DNA from: Bacillota bacterium
Lineage (GTDB): Bacteria; Bacillota; Clostridia; Oscillospirales; Acutalibacteraceae
Direction: 5' to 3'
DNA length: 64,000 nucleotides
Assembly (NCBI GenBank): GCA_023390175.1
Contig: JAEWDK010000008.1
Coordinates: 248,001 to 312,000 of the forward strand
Shown here: in pieces, positions 1 to 7,954 of the stretch
Numbering within the stretch: position 1 is the stretch's first letter
How the letters are laid out: every line of letters starts with the position of its first letter
Notes under the pieces: generated by a model
Databases searched by the model: none
Seen by the model: the letters and a program-made list of their open reading frames with translations, nothing else
What the model was told of the DNA's origin: nothing
Program-made: the position numbers and the translations under genes

Positions 1-143
1 CCGAAAGGTTCCACCCCGGCGCTGCGCGCCAGCTCGTAAAGCTCCGCCAGAGAAGCTTCGGCGTCGTACTCGTCGGTATCCACTTCCACCAGCAGCGCGC
101 GTTCGGGTTTTATCTCATTTTCATGCAATTCCAGTCCGCTCAT
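1..143 (-). CDS. hflX: GTPase HflX, N-terminal fragment (cut by window edge)
   Basis: Only the first 47 codons are inside the window. The peptide contains ERALLVEVDTDEYDAEASL followed by a helix with an ELYELARSAG motif. This is the characteristic start of HflX, a ribosome-associated GTPase that splits or rescues stalled ribosomes. The ATG at 143 lies directly against an AAAGGAG Shine-Dalgarno sequence, which is unusually tight; a TTG six codons in would give normal spacing, so the start is uncertain. The gene has its own promoter and follows the phage-derived operon on the same strand. The GTPase domain is outside the window, so the call rests on the N-terminus only. Confidence 0.75.
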   Translation of the reverse strand, partial: MSGLELHENEIKPERALLVEVDTDEYDAEASLAELYELARSAGVEPF

Positions 144-178
144 CTCCTTTACGTTAAAATTCCCTATCTTTTGTTCAT

Positions 179-207
179 ATTTTACTGCATTTCCCAAAAT
201 AATGCAA
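179..207 (-). promoter_or_regulatory. hflX promoter (sigma-A type)
   Basis: On the minus strand a TTGCAT -35 box (202-207) is separated by exactly 17 bases from a TAAAAT -10 box (179-184). It lies 36 bases upstream of the hflX start and just past the stop of the last phage-derived gene, so hflX need not depend on phage operon transcription. Confidence 0.55.
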
Positions 208-209
208 TC

Positions 210-680
210 TTATCGGAACGCAATATACGTGTAGTCATCAATTGAGCTGTTGAAATTATTCAGCGTTCCCCCCGCTGACGGCGTACTTTGGGTTTGGGTT
301 ACCGTCAGCTTTGCCGCACTGAGCGACACCCCCATTGTCGAGCCGCTTTTTGAAACAACTGCAAAATTGTTTTCGTTGTACCCTCCGCTTGTCCGGTAAA
401 GGTTTGCCGGCCGGTACTGACAAAATACAATCACCAGCCTTGCTTCAAACGGCAGTGTGATGACCTGCGTGGCCTGCCCGTTTCCCGTATAAGTTCCAAC
501 CGCGAAGCCCTGCGTCAGCAGCGTGCGGTCGGCTGCGGAAAGATGCTTCGACAGATCGCTGAAATGGCCTGTCAGAAGCGTGTCCAGCAGCGTGTTGTCC
601 GCCACAAAATCGCTGCGTTTGGGTTTGTCCGTTCCCAGCCAGCTGTTCAGGCCCAAACTTGTTTTACTGTTTGTCGGCAT
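210..680 (-). CDS. Phage tail fibre-like / receptor-binding-type protein
   Basis: This 156-residue protein is the last gene of the phage-derived operon, the usual position of the tail fibre or host-recognition protein. The N-terminal 30 residues (TSLGLNSWLGTDKPKRSDF) look like the conserved attachment segment of short fibre proteins in Clostridia phages. The remainder is rich in Thr, Gly and Asn with beta-strand-like patterning, as in fibre tips. It is very short for a fibre, so it could be a tip or adaptor only. No catalytic motif is visible. Naming is by position and N-terminal character, not by a confirmed domain. Confidence 0.5.
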   Translation of the reverse strand: MPTNSKTSLGLNSWLGTDKPKRSDFVADNTLLDTLLTGHFSDLSKHLSAADRTLLTQGFAVGTYTGNGQATQVITLPFEARLVIVFCQYRPANLYRTSGGYNENNFAVVSKSGSTMGVSLSAAKLTVTQTQSTPSAGGTLNNFNSSIDDYTYIAFR

Positions 681-691
681 AGTTTCCTCCC

Positions 692-1273
692 TTATAGCTG
701 CAGCATTGCATTTTCATAGCAGTCAATCGAGTCCCAGCTCAGGTCTTTGCCGTCCGCTGTGTCGAACGCATCGTCCGTCTGATCGATATTGTTCCATGAA
801 ATGCTTCTAAAATCCAGTTCCGCATCCAAATGAGCCGGTAAGAATAATTTGGCAATTCGCTTTGCGAAGTTTCGCGCCGCTGTATCTGTGCCTTGTGCAA
901 AGCAGTTTACATAAAGCTTTTTGGCGGCGGTGTCCTCGCAGATTTCGCAGGGAACTCCCGCCGCGTTCAGCGCGCCCTGTACACCGGCTTTGGTAAAATC
1001 GCCGGGCGTTACTGCGCCGAGCTTTAAAACAGATGTGCGCCTTTCGCCCGTTGCACCGCCCGACTTGATTTTAAACTGCTGCTCGCGCAAGCTCAGTCCG
1101 TAATCCGAAGCGGTGGCGGCAAAGCTTTCGTTTTCCAGCTCTGTCAGCGCGTCATACGCCAAATTCAGCCCTTCCGCGTAAGATTGTAGTTCACAATCCA
1201 CAAGGGTGTTCCCGTCAAGCGTATAAAGACCCGTCGCCTTCAGTTTTGAACACATTGACTCCAGTGCGCTCAT
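692..1273 (-). CDS. YmfQ-like (DUF2313) phage tail protein
   Basis: This 193-residue protein is similar in size and position to YmfQ/gpI-type baseplate proteins, which sit between gpJ and the fibre in Mu-like and PBSX-like tails. The LxxYAEGLNLAYDAL segment near residue 30-45 and the following helical domain fit the family. The ATG at 1273 is preceded by GGAGGG at 6 bases and overlaps the gpJ stop as TGATG, showing translational coupling; a longer upstream reading is possible but lacks this signal. It probably joins the baseplate periphery to the fibre. Confidence 0.6.
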   Translation of the reverse strand: MSALESMCSKLKATGLYTLDGNTLVDCELQSYAEGLNLAYDALTELENESFAATASDYGLSLREQQFKIKSGGATGERRTSVLKLGAVTPGDFTKAGVQGALNAAGVPCEICEDTAAKKLYVNCFAQGTDTAARNFAKRIAKLFLPAHLDAELDFRSISWNNIDQTDDAFDTADGKDLSWDSIDCYENAMLQL

Positions 1274-2346
1274 CACGATCCCTCCGCATAACTCGCAATA
1301 TTCATCGTGCCGCATACCGCAAGCTGATTCGCATTCATTTTCCGGTCGGTTGTTACCGAACTTGTAAACACATAATTTTTGATTTTCCCTGTCGCAAGAA
1401 TCAGAACGCCCAGCGCCGCCAAAATGACCGGTTCCCCGACGGAAAGCGCGCCGAAATAATCTGCGACCGCCTGTGCACAGGCAGCTTTCGATTCCTCCGC
1501 CGCGGTATCATCCGCCCGGGTAACGGTAAGGTCAATATTGACGGGCACAATTTGCGCCGCGGCAACTGTAACCGTAACGTTGATTTCGCGTGCCTGGTTC
1601 AAATCCTTTTGCACCTGCGCGGTTACCTCCTGCGGCGGAATACCGCCCCTGCCCCCAAGGTAAACGCCGACCGTTCCCGCTCCATTTTCGCGGGGTACGA
1701 CACTCACGGAGTGTACCCCGTCATACTTTAAAGCAAATTCGCGGTAAAACGAAACGTTGGTGCCGTTGGAAATTCCAGCGTAGCTCTGCATTAAGCGGCT
1801 GCGCAGCTCGCCGTCCCCTTCCCCGTCTTCTCCGCCGGTGAAAGCAGCCGAATTGGTCACGCTGTCAATTGCGGGCGGCGGGGTTACCATTACGGTAACG
1901 GTACCCGGCTGCGTGTTGCCGCCGCGCCCGCCCTGCTCCGCTTTCGCGGGTACGGCAACGCTCAGTTCCCCCTGCGGCAGTACTGCCTCCTGTGTGGTAA
2001 CGTACTGAACCGGATTCCCCCCCGCTGTGGCGCAAACCGTGCCAAGCGGAATCCCCGCACTGTACCAAAGCGGCGCGGCGCGCCGGAAGATGAGAACGCC
2101 CTGTGCGGCAGCCGGCGGCTTACGCGTAAGCCCGCGCTCCTGTGCGCGCAAATCCAGCTGTTCCCCCTGCGCGCTTTGGGGAAAGGTTTGCATTTTCAGC
2201 CAGTCCACCGCGCTGCACAGGGAATAAACCTCCCCGGCAAGCACCTTGATGCGGATTCCGATATCCGAAGCGTCGTCGGGCGAATACCCCGCGAGCGACG
2301 TGAATTTATCCGCCATCCTTTTTACTATTTCATCGTAACTGTTCAT
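1273..2346 (-). CDS. Baseplate J/gp47-family protein
   Basis: This 357-residue protein matches phage Mu gp47/P2 gpJ (T4 gp6-like), the wedge component of contractile-tail baseplates. Its N-terminus carries the family segment with ADKFTSLAGYSPDDASDIGIR, and the middle has the LDLRAQERGLTRKPPAAAQG pattern followed by a beta-rich GVLIFRR region. Later the SFYREFALKYDGVHSV and VGVYLGGRGG segments are typical. The ATG overlaps the stop of the gp25-like gene by four bases (ATGA). Its presence implies a baseplate of contractile-tail origin even though no sheath gene is found here. Confidence 0.85.
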   Translation of the reverse strand: MNSYDEIVKRMADKFTSLAGYSPDDASDIGIRIKVLAGEVYSLCSAVDWLKMQTFPQSAQGEQLDLRAQERGLTRKPPAAAQGVLIFRRAAPLWYSAGIPLGTVCATAGGNPVQYVTTQEAVLPQGELSVAVPAKAEQGGRGGNTQPGTVTVMVTPPPAIDSVTNSAAFTGGEDGEGDGELRSRLMQSYAGISNGTNVSFYREFALKYDGVHSVSVVPRENGAGTVGVYLGGRGGIPPQEVTAQVQKDLNQAREINVTVTVAAAQIVPVNIDLTVTRADDTAAEESKAACAQAVADYFGALSVGEPVILAALGVLILATGKIKNYVFTSSVTTDRKMNANQLAVCGTMNIASYAEGS

Positions 2347-2678
2347 GACAGTTTCACCTCGATTTCCGTGCTTTCCCCCCGGCAGCTGACCTGAACCGCA
2401 AGCAGTGACGGCTGCGGGCAGCGCACCCCTTCCGCTGTGACCGCTGCAATCGGGCGGAGCGCTTCCTGCGCCAGAGCGAGCGCTTTCGCCGTAAACCCGG
2501 GGTCGTCTGTTTTCAAAGTATGAAGCCTGCTGCCAAGGGAAGCGTCATACACAAATCCGCCAAGCGGAACCTTCAGGCAGATTGCTGCCCGCTGAAAAAG
2601 CTCGCCTGTACCGCCGATTTGCTTGAGTCGCCCGTTGGAACCCAAAGAAAAATCGCCGTTTGCCAAGGCTGTGTCCAT
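2343..2678 (-). CDS. gp25/GpW-like baseplate wedge protein
   Basis: This 111-residue protein has the T4 gp25/P2 gpW pattern: an early region ending in ELFQRAAICLKVPLGGF, then YDASLGSRLHTL and a C-terminal beta segment. In contractile injection systems gp25 anchors sheath and wedge to the hub. The start is ATG 2678, four bases after a strong AAAGGAGGGG site that contains the stop codon of the upstream gene. The longer reading from 2723 has no ribosome binding site. Family assignment is based on the central motif. Confidence 0.7.
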   Translation of the reverse strand: MDTALANGDFSLGSNGRLKQIGGTGELFQRAAICLKVPLGGFVYDASLGSRLHTLKTDDPGFTAKALALAQEALRPIAAVTAEGVRCPQPSLLAVQVSCRGESTEIEVKLS

Positions 2679-2679
2679 G

Positions 2680-3018
2680 CTACCCCTCCTTTTTCGTGGC
2701 GAATACCTGGCCGTTGATAACAACCTCGCCGTTGTTTTTCAGGTAAATTTCCGCGCCACCGGCGGAATAAAGCAGCAGCTCCCCGGGCTGCAGTCCGCGG
2801 CTTTCCGATAACACCCCCATGCAGGCCATGCCGGAAGCAGTCTGTACCACAACCGCCCGTGCCGAGCTTGGCGGCGAGTAGTCAATGCCCCATGGTGATA
2901 CCAGCGGCACGCCGCGATATGTGTTCGTTCCCTGCATGGACGCACTGCCCGTCACTTGGGTCAGCTCCGCCACGGGCCGCTGCTTCGCGGCATCGATCAT
3001 TTGCTGTGAAATCCACAT
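2680..3018 (-). CDS. Baseplate spike-like protein (gpV/gp5 OB-fold type)
   Basis: This 112-residue protein has a short N-terminal helix and then a beta-rich core (RGVPLVSPWGIDYSPPSSARAVVV, ending EIYLKNNGEVVINGQVF). The alternating pattern and the closing GEVVINGQ strand resemble small gpV/gp5-like OB-fold spike proteins that plug the baseplate hub. It follows the hub gene with a one-base stop/start overlap (TAATG). It lacks a long beta-helix, so the needle would be minimal. Assignment is by size, position and strand pattern. Confidence 0.5.
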   Translation of the reverse strand: MWISQQMIDAAKQRPVAELTQVTGSASMQGTNTYRGVPLVSPWGIDYSPPSSARAVVVQTASGMACMGVLSESRGLQPGELLLYSAGGAEIYLKNNGEVVINGQVFATKKEG

Positions 3019-3923
3019 TACTCCGGCCTCCTCAGCGTAAAGCGGGTCGTTTCCCCGCCTGAATCCAGTCTGTAGTCAATCTCCGATATCGAAAGGCCGC
3101 CGATTGTGCCGAGCATATCGTCCCGCACAAAAGCGCCCTGCGAAAGCTGTGCGGGAATTTCGCCGGGGCAGCCAACCTTTACAGCAAACGCCTTGCGTCG
3201 TGCCGTGCGAATCACCTTTCCGGCGGTCTGCCCTGCGGCAAGGCAGCGCCTGCGCCGGATACCGAGCGCGACGGCGCTTTCATCCCGCATAACCGTGGAA
3301 TAGGCGCCGTTCGTACCCTGCATCAGCAGTTCCGACAGCAGGACACCGTATTTATTTTCCGCCGTTATCGCCGAATACCGCACGCCGCCGGCGTTGTCAA
3401 ATCGGATTTCCCCCTGCGGGCCGGTTCCCGAAGCGTCAAAAACGCCGCCGTAAATCCGCGGCTTCACATTTAAGAACCGGGTGCAAAAGGATGCGGCCGC
3501 CTGCCACTCGCTCATGCCCTTGGTGACCGCCAGTTCCCCCGTAAACATTTTTGTATTCCCGAGAAAGCTGTGAAAGCCGTACGGCTGCACATGCCTAGCG
3601 AAAATTGTCGGGAGCGACGGCAGGGAATAACTTTGCGGAACCGCTTCATTGTCGAGCAGCAGCGACACCCGGCTGCGCGCAGTCAGCGTAAGGGTCATTT
3701 TGCTGCTGCAGCTTTCCTTCTGCTCATCCACGATTCCGTCAAAACAAAGCTCCTGATTTTTATCGTAAATATGGATTCCGATCAGATTCCCGGCACTCTT
3801 TTCCATTGGAAAAATCCCGGTAAACCCGTCGGCGGGAGCGTCCTCCGCCCGGTTCAGATGAACCTGAACCGGCTGCGGAAGGGCAGCTTCCTTTCCGTCG
3901 GGCGTAATGCCTGTATAAGTCAT
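3018..3923 (-). CDS. Baseplate hub protein, gp27/gpD (late control D)-like
   Basis: This 301-residue protein occupies the position of the hub (T4 gp27, P2 gpD) between the LysM protein and the spike-like protein. Features that fit are the IGIHIYDKNQELCFDGIVDE segment (residues about 45-65), the LTLTARSRVSLLLDNEAV domain-1 pattern and a C-terminus ending in a beta barrel (ISEIDYRLDSGGETTRFTL). The start at 3923 is used because AAGGTGGTG lies six bases upstream and the ATG overlaps the preceding stop as ATGA. In a virion it would form the trimeric channel below the portal or tube. Confidence 0.65.
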   Translation of the reverse strand: MTYTGITPDGKEAALPQPVQVHLNRAEDAPADGFTGIFPMEKSAGNLIGIHIYDKNQELCFDGIVDEQKESCSSKMTLTLTARSRVSLLLDNEAVPQSYSLPSLPTIFARHVQPYGFHSFLGNTKMFTGELAVTKGMSEWQAAASFCTRFLNVKPRIYGGVFDASGTGPQGEIRFDNAGGVRYSAITAENKYGVLLSELLMQGTNGAYSTVMRDESAVALGIRRRRCLAAGQTAGKVIRTARRKAFAVKVGCPGEIPAQLSQGAFVRDDMLGTIGGLSISEIDYRLDSGGETTRFTLRRPE

Positions 3924-4447
3924 GGCAGCACCACCTTTTGACCGGCCTGCAGAATATTCGGCCACTGAATCATCGGGTTCAGCGATTTCAACCGGTCAAC
4001 GGTGGTTGCGTAAGCATTCGCCACACCCCAAAGGCTTTCGCCGCCGGCACACACATAAATATCAGTTCCGTTTTGGCCGGAGCCTGTGTAAGTGAAATCC
4101 GCTGATTCCAAAAACTCAAACTCGTACGACACGCAGTCCGGCTGCGCTTCCCCCACCATTTTCAGCGAAGAAAACGCCGCGGCAAAGGGCTCGACTCCGG
4201 TCAACTTGAGCATACCGTTCTTTCCGTCCGCAAATACTTCCGCCAGCCGGTTGAATTCCGCCATGCAGCCAGTTCCGACGAATTCTCCCTTGCCAGTCAC
4301 AACGCGTTTATTGCACCCAAGGTCCTGCAGAATACTGCCCGAAAGCGGCAGTTTGATTTCCCTCAGATTCCTTACGTATTCCATTTGAACCGTTTCGGGA
4401 TTAAACGGCCAGACATAGCTTTTGTAGCTCATGGGCTGCAGCTTCAT
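3920..4447 (-). CDS. LysM-domain phage baseplate/tail protein (gp53/XkdP-like)
   Basis: This 175-residue protein has an N-terminal beta-rich domain (YVWPFNPETVQMEY near the start, YEFEFLESADF near residue 110) and a C-terminal LysM module (IYVCAGGESLWGVANAYATTVDRLKSLNP, last 50 residues). This architecture is that of XkdP of PBSX-like elements and gp53-like proteins, which connect wedge and hub and may bind peptidoglycan. The start overlaps the stop of a 29-codon ORF, with GGAGG upstream. In ordinary phages the tape-measure gene lies next to this gene; here there is none. Confidence 0.75.
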   Translation of the reverse strand: MKLQPMSYKSYVWPFNPETVQMEYVRNLREIKLPLSGSILQDLGCNKRVVTGKGEFVGTGCMAEFNRLAEVFADGKNGMLKLTGVEPFAAAFSSLKMVGEAQPDCVSYEFEFLESADFTYTGSGQNGTDIYVCAGGESLWGVANAYATTVDRLKSLNPMIQWPNILQAGQKVVLP

Positions 4448-4533
4448 GTATCTTCCTCCGTACTCAGCGGGTGCGGATACCGGCGGTAGTCCTGCTCCAT
4501 TTGCTCCGACAGCTCCTCTGCCTGATTATCCAT
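4444..4533 (-). CDS. Small 29-residue ORF, translationally coupled within the phage-derived operon
   Basis: This short ORF reads MDNQAEELSEQMEQDYRRYP and nine more residues, is highly acidic and probably helical. It starts seven bases before the end of the head-closure gene, with AAAGGAG eight bases upstream of its ATG. Its TGA overlaps the ATG of the LysM gene. This stop/start coupling on both sides is the same as between the other genes of the operon, which supports real translation. It occupies the place where tail tube, chaperones and tape measure would normally lie. No function is assigned; it could be a leader for coupling or a tiny connector. Confidence 0.5.
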   Translation of the reverse strand: MDNQAEELSEQMEQDYRRYPHPLSTEEDT

Positions 4534-5200
4534 TGCTTTCCGCTCCTTTCTGCTCCTCCCGCTTCGCCGCGGTGAGCTCCGCCGTTTGGCACAGTTTGCT
4601 TCCTGTCGAACCGCTGGCAGCGATGCTCTTCCATCTGCACCCAGAATAAATCACCTTTACGCCCAGCCTTTCGGCCACAAGCGAAAAATCAGCCATTTCA
4701 TACAGGTCGATCCCGTCAGAGGGGCATACATTCTTCAGCGTAAGCTCGTAACGAACCGCACCACCGGCGGTACCGACCGGCTCCTGTTCGCCCCAGGCGG
4801 AAATCGGGCGGCTGTGCTGCACGGCAACCGCGGTGTAGCTGTCAACCGTGGCAGCCCTGCGGCCGTCCGCTTCCAGGTAAACTTCCCTGTCGGCGTCGGG
4901 CGCAAGCGCTTTCAGCACCGCCCAAACATAAATTTCTTCCCCGCTGATTTCATAGGTACCCGACCGCTTTACCACATAGCTGCGCGGTGCGGTACCCACT
5001 TCGTTCCCGATTTGCAGCTTTTCCCCCACCGGACCGGTGTAAAGATAATGCAGGCTGTCGTAATATTCGGTGGGCAAATTTAAAACTGCGCCGCTGCTGT
5101 GCTGCATCGGCTGAATCATGGCGCGGATTTTCCTGCCGTTTATAGTTGCTGCCGTACCGTACCGCTCCAGCATGATTTCAATCATTGTGCGCTGCGTCAT
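4526..5200 (-). CDS. Head-closure/neck-like protein with C-terminal tail-type domain
   Basis: This 224-residue protein seems to have two parts. Residues 1-110 (ERYGTAATINGRKIRAMIQP, then YYDSLHYLYTGPVGEKL) resemble head-tail joining or stopper proteins, which are small beta barrels. Residues 125-205 (VRYELTLKNVCPSDGIDLYE followed by VIYSGCRWKSI) resemble the strand pattern of tail tube or tube-initiator proteins. If so it is a fusion of a neck protein and a tube-like domain. The ATG at 5200 overlaps the upstream stop (ATGA) with GGGGGA upstream. The reading can be extended to 5404 but without a start signal. The tube interpretation is tentative. Confidence 0.5.
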   Translation of the reverse strand: MTQRTMIEIMLERYGTAATINGRKIRAMIQPMQHSSGAVLNLPTEYYDSLHYLYTGPVGEKLQIGNEVGTAPRSYVVKRSGTYEISGEEIYVWAVLKALAPDADREVYLEADGRRAATVDSYTAVAVQHSRPISAWGEQEPVGTAGGAVRYELTLKNVCPSDGIDLYEMADFSLVAERLGVKVIYSGCRWKSIAASGSTGSKLCQTAELTAAKREEQKGAESNG

Positions 5201-5553
5201 GACGGAATCCCCCGGAACAGGAATTCGCTGTCCTCCATGTAAGGCGCGGCGGCAGCGGCAGCTTCCCGCCAGGCTTCTTTTGCCATGGCAACATTTGCAC
5301 TGCTTTTCGCAACTTTTACATCGCCTGCCCAAAAGCCGCCAAGGTCGCCCGAAGCTGCCATCAGCGCCCAACGGTAAAGCGCCAGCGCAGCAGTCGCGGC
5401 ACAAAGGGGTCTTTGCCCCTGCGCATCAGCCGTTACCGCCCTGCGGCTGATCTCCGCCATCGTGTCCTCGCACAGCGGGCGGAATTTCTCCGCCCTGTCC
5501 GTGCTCAAATCTGCCATCAAAGTAAATCTCTCCATTATGTCCTCAATATCCAC
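5197..5553 (-). CDS. Phage head-tail connector-like protein
   Basis: This 118-residue, mostly helical, Ala-rich protein follows the major capsid gene, the usual place of the gp6/gp15-type adaptor that docks below the portal. It starts at GTG 5553, two to three bases after an AAGGTGAT site next to the capsid gene stop. The sequence has a helical N-terminal half (EDIMERFTLMADLSTDRAEKF) and a second helical bundle ending ASGDLGGFWAGDVKVAKS, similar to connectors of Siphoviridae. There is no catalytic motif. Assignment is by position and fold-like pattern. Confidence 0.5.
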   Translation of the reverse strand: MDIEDIMERFTLMADLSTDRAEKFRPLCEDTMAEISRRAVTADAQGQRPLCAATAALALYRWALMAASGDLGGFWAGDVKVAKSSANVAMAKEAWREAAAAAAPYMEDSEFLFRGIPS

Positions 5554-5562
5554 AACATCACC

Positions 5563-6576
5563 TTACGCCTTATAATTCAGCACCTTGACGGCGCTGTCAA
5601 AGATTTTGGTGAAGCCCGCAATCGTGCTGATAGCTGCGCGTTCCAGCTGGCGGTCAATCAGTTTGTCGTAATCGGTAAGCACGCCGCCGGCCTGCACCAT
5701 TTCGAGCGCGCAGGTCTTGTCCAGCCCAATGATTTTGCTGTTGGCCAAATCCGGCACATGCAGCAGGTTTGCGCCGAGCGGCGCCGCGAGCTTGCCCGTA
5801 CCCTGAAAATTCAGCCCGGCGTTCACATCCTTAAACTCGGGGATACTTAAAATATCCTTCATGGTTGCTGTGGACGCAAGCATGGTGTTCAGCTGATACG
5901 GAGCAAGCGAGCCCCAAAGGTTCACCATGTCCGCATAGGCAGGTTTTGCGTCGGCAGTAACCGAAATTCCGGCGGAGCTTTGCCCGTCGTCCCCGTTCAG
6001 CAGCACGTCCACCGCGTCGCTGAGCTGCGCCCTTGCAATGTAAGCGCCGATCTGACGCAGCGTAACGGTAAACAGGTCAAGCTTTTGAAAACGAAGCGCC
6101 TCATAGCTTGCCACAAGCATTCTGCCGCGTTTGTGAAGCTTCACCAGGTGATCCTGCGTTTTTACCACCGTCTGCGGAATGGAAGCGCCCTCGGCAACGG
6201 GCTTCAGCGACTTGTCCTCCTGCCCCGGGTTCGAGGTGATGGTGCGGTAATCCATTGAGCTGATGTTCGTTGTCGTCGCAACTAAATTGGGAAGAAGATT
6301 CGCCTGCTCCATCCCCTGCCGCACGGCGCGTGTAACATACTCCGGAAACAGTGCCGTGGAATCACCGGTTTGAAAGAATTTTTCAATCCGGTCGGAATCC
6401 GCGCCGCCGACCTTAATGTCAAAGCGCTTCAACTGCCTTTGGTATGCGTCTAACCCGTCAAGTCCGGTGCCCGCGTAGTTTGCCGAAGGGTCCAACTCCT
6501 CCAAAACCTGTGTAAAGGTTTTTTGCGGTGTGCCGTACATTCCCTTTTCCAGCTTAATCGATTCATAAAATGCCAT
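5563..6576 (-). CDS. Major capsid protein (HK97-fold type)
   Basis: This 337-residue protein is the right length for a processed HK97-fold capsid protein. An N-terminal arm of about 75 residues is followed by FPEYVTRAVRQGMEQANLLP, NISSMDYRTIT and the VAEGASIPQTVVKTQDHLVKL segment. The later LNTMLASTATMKDILSI region fits the A-domain of phage coat proteins. It has a clear GGAGGAAAG site. It lies directly after a decoration-like protein and a protease, the classic head module order. Its base composition is host-like, in contrast with the mobile element at 24-31 kb. Confidence 0.8.
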   Translation of the reverse strand: MAFYESIKLEKGMYGTPQKTFTQVLEELDPSANYAGTGLDGLDAYQRQLKRFDIKVGGADSDRIEKFFQTGDSTALFPEYVTRAVRQGMEQANLLPNLVATTTNISSMDYRTITSNPGQEDKSLKPVAEGASIPQTVVKTQDHLVKLHKRGRMLVASYEALRFQKLDLFTVTLRQIGAYIARAQLSDAVDVLLNGDDGQSSAGISVTADAKPAYADMVNLWGSLAPYQLNTMLASTATMKDILSIPEFKDVNAGLNFQGTGKLAAPLGANLLHVPDLANSKIIGLDKTCALEMVQAGGVLTDYDKLIDRQLERAAISTIAGFTKIFDSAVKVLNYKA

Positions 6577-6612
6577 GTGTTCTTTCCTCCCGTTTCTTCT
6601 TTAAATTCCGAA

Positions 6613-6957
6613 TCAGAGCAGGATTCCGCAGGTTTTCGCCGCGGTATCCACATCGGTAACAAGGATGCTTCTGCCGGTTGCTTCCACCTGAATTTTTCCG
6701 TCGCCCGCGCCGTTCAGCGTTTGGTAACCCACCGCCGGCGCCGTTGCGCCGGAATAAGGAACCTGAACATAACCCCCAAGCTGCACCGCCGCAAAACCGC
6801 CACGAACGGAAACTGCCACGCCGCAAAAAGCATCCTTTGCAGCACAGGGGCCGACCGTACCGTTCCCGGTCATCTTTACAACCGTTCCTGCTGTAACACC
6901 GGATTGTGATTCGAAAGTCGCCACGTTTTCGCCGCAGCCGTTTAATGAAATTTTCAT
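6613..6957 (-). CDS. Head decoration-like protein
   Basis: This 114-residue, Gly/Val/Thr-rich beta protein sits between the protease and the capsid gene, where capsid-stabilising decoration proteins (gpD or DUF2190-like) are encoded. The pattern GTVVKMTGNGTVGPC followed by FCGVAVSVRGGFAAVQLGGYV is typical of these trimer-forming surface proteins. GGAGGAATACAGA precedes the ATG. It carries three cysteines, unusual for a decoration protein. It is assigned from position and composition. Confidence 0.55.
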   Translation of the reverse strand: MKISLNGCGENVATFESQSGVTAGTVVKMTGNGTVGPCAAKDAFCGVAVSVRGGFAAVQLGGYVQVPYSGATAPAVGYQTLNGAGDGKIQVEATGRSILVTDVDTAAKTCGILL

Positions 6958-6976
6958 TCTGTATTCCTCCGATTAA

Positions 6977-7942
6977 TTATATTTTGAACTGAGCGTTTCC
7001 GCCCGGGAGCTCCTGCTTTTGCGCGGCAGCAAGCTGCGGAGTAAGCGGTAAAATGTCATCCGCCTTTTTCCGGTACGATTTTTCAAAGCATTTCAAGTCT
7101 TCCATGCTCATGGTTTCCGCCACACGTTTCATGGTTTCGGCCGGGATACCCGGCTGGGCGATGCCCGCGCACTTTACAAAGCTGTTTTGCAGCTTGTCGC
7201 GGTACATTCTGCCGTACTCCGCTTCGGTCTTCATTTGCTCCATGCGCAATAAAATTGCCTGACCCTGCGCCTTGGTCAGGATGATTTCGCCGCTGCTTTC
7301 CGTCATGGCCTTTTCAAGCTCTTCCATATTTGCCCCGCCGGAAAAGCTTTTAATGACGCCGGCTTCCCGCTGTGCCGGAACAGCGACGAACGACCATTCG
7401 TAAGCGTCGGTCGGCTCGCTCAATACGGCGCAGCAAACTTTTCCGCCGTAGCTTTTGCCCTTGCGGTGCTCGCAGCCGCCTTTTTTCAGGTCTGCCCCGC
7501 AGATGCTACACGTTACACCGGCGACCGCGCACCCCACGCTGACCTCTTTTTTGATTCCGCTTTCCAGCTCTAAAATGAAATCCTGATTTTTTTCGCTTTT
7601 CGGCAGATACGCTTTCGCTACAAGGCGGCTGTAAGCCTCCCCGCATTTTGTCACGCGCTCTTTGTCCCGCTCGACGGTACAGTCGTAAATGCGGGCGGTT
7701 TGATTTTGCGCCTGCATGCTGTGATTAAAAATACCGGTTTTTCCAAGAAACAACACCGCAAGTTTTTGCAGCGCATCCGCCGTAAACCTCTCGTTGTCCC
7801 GGTCAATTTCGTTGTCGCACAGCACAACCGAAAAGGTGTAAATTTCGTCGGACTGAAACTCACGCCGCGTGTAGCGGTTGATTTTTTCCAGTTCGTCCTG
7901 CCCAAGCTCCTGCCTGCCTTTCAGCACAAATCCCTGTTTCAA
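6977..7942 (-). CDS. Prohead protease-like protein with zinc-knuckle insertion
   Basis: This 321-residue protein sits between portal and capsid genes, where the maturation protease/scaffold is expected. Residues 35-175 carry the pattern DNEIDRDNERFTADALQKL, then a central beta domain and YEWSFVAVPAQREAGVI, which fits phage prohead proteases (U35/U9-like). The second half is helical and could be scaffold. An insertion around residue 145 has CSICGADLKKGGCEHRKGK followed by a Cys pair, a plausible zinc site that is odd for this family. It starts with TTG at 7942 with AGGGGGAAG upstream. The catalytic residues could not be assigned with confidence. Confidence 0.55.
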   Translation of the reverse strand: MKQGFVLKGRQELGQDELEKINRYTRREFQSDEIYTFSVVLCDNEIDRDNERFTADALQKLAVLFLGKTGIFNHSMQAQNQTARIYDCTVERDKERVTKCGEAYSRLVAKAYLPKSEKNQDFILELESGIKKEVSVGCAVAGVTCSICGADLKKGGCEHRKGKSYGGKVCCAVLSEPTDAYEWSFVAVPAQREAGVIKSFSGGANMEELEKAMTESSGEIILTKAQGQAILLRMEQMKTEAEYGRMYRDKLQNSFVKCAGIAQPGIPAETMKRVAETMSMEDLKCFEKSYRKKADDILPLTPQLAAAQKQELPGGNAQFKI

Positions 7943-7954
7943 TAATTCTTCCCC

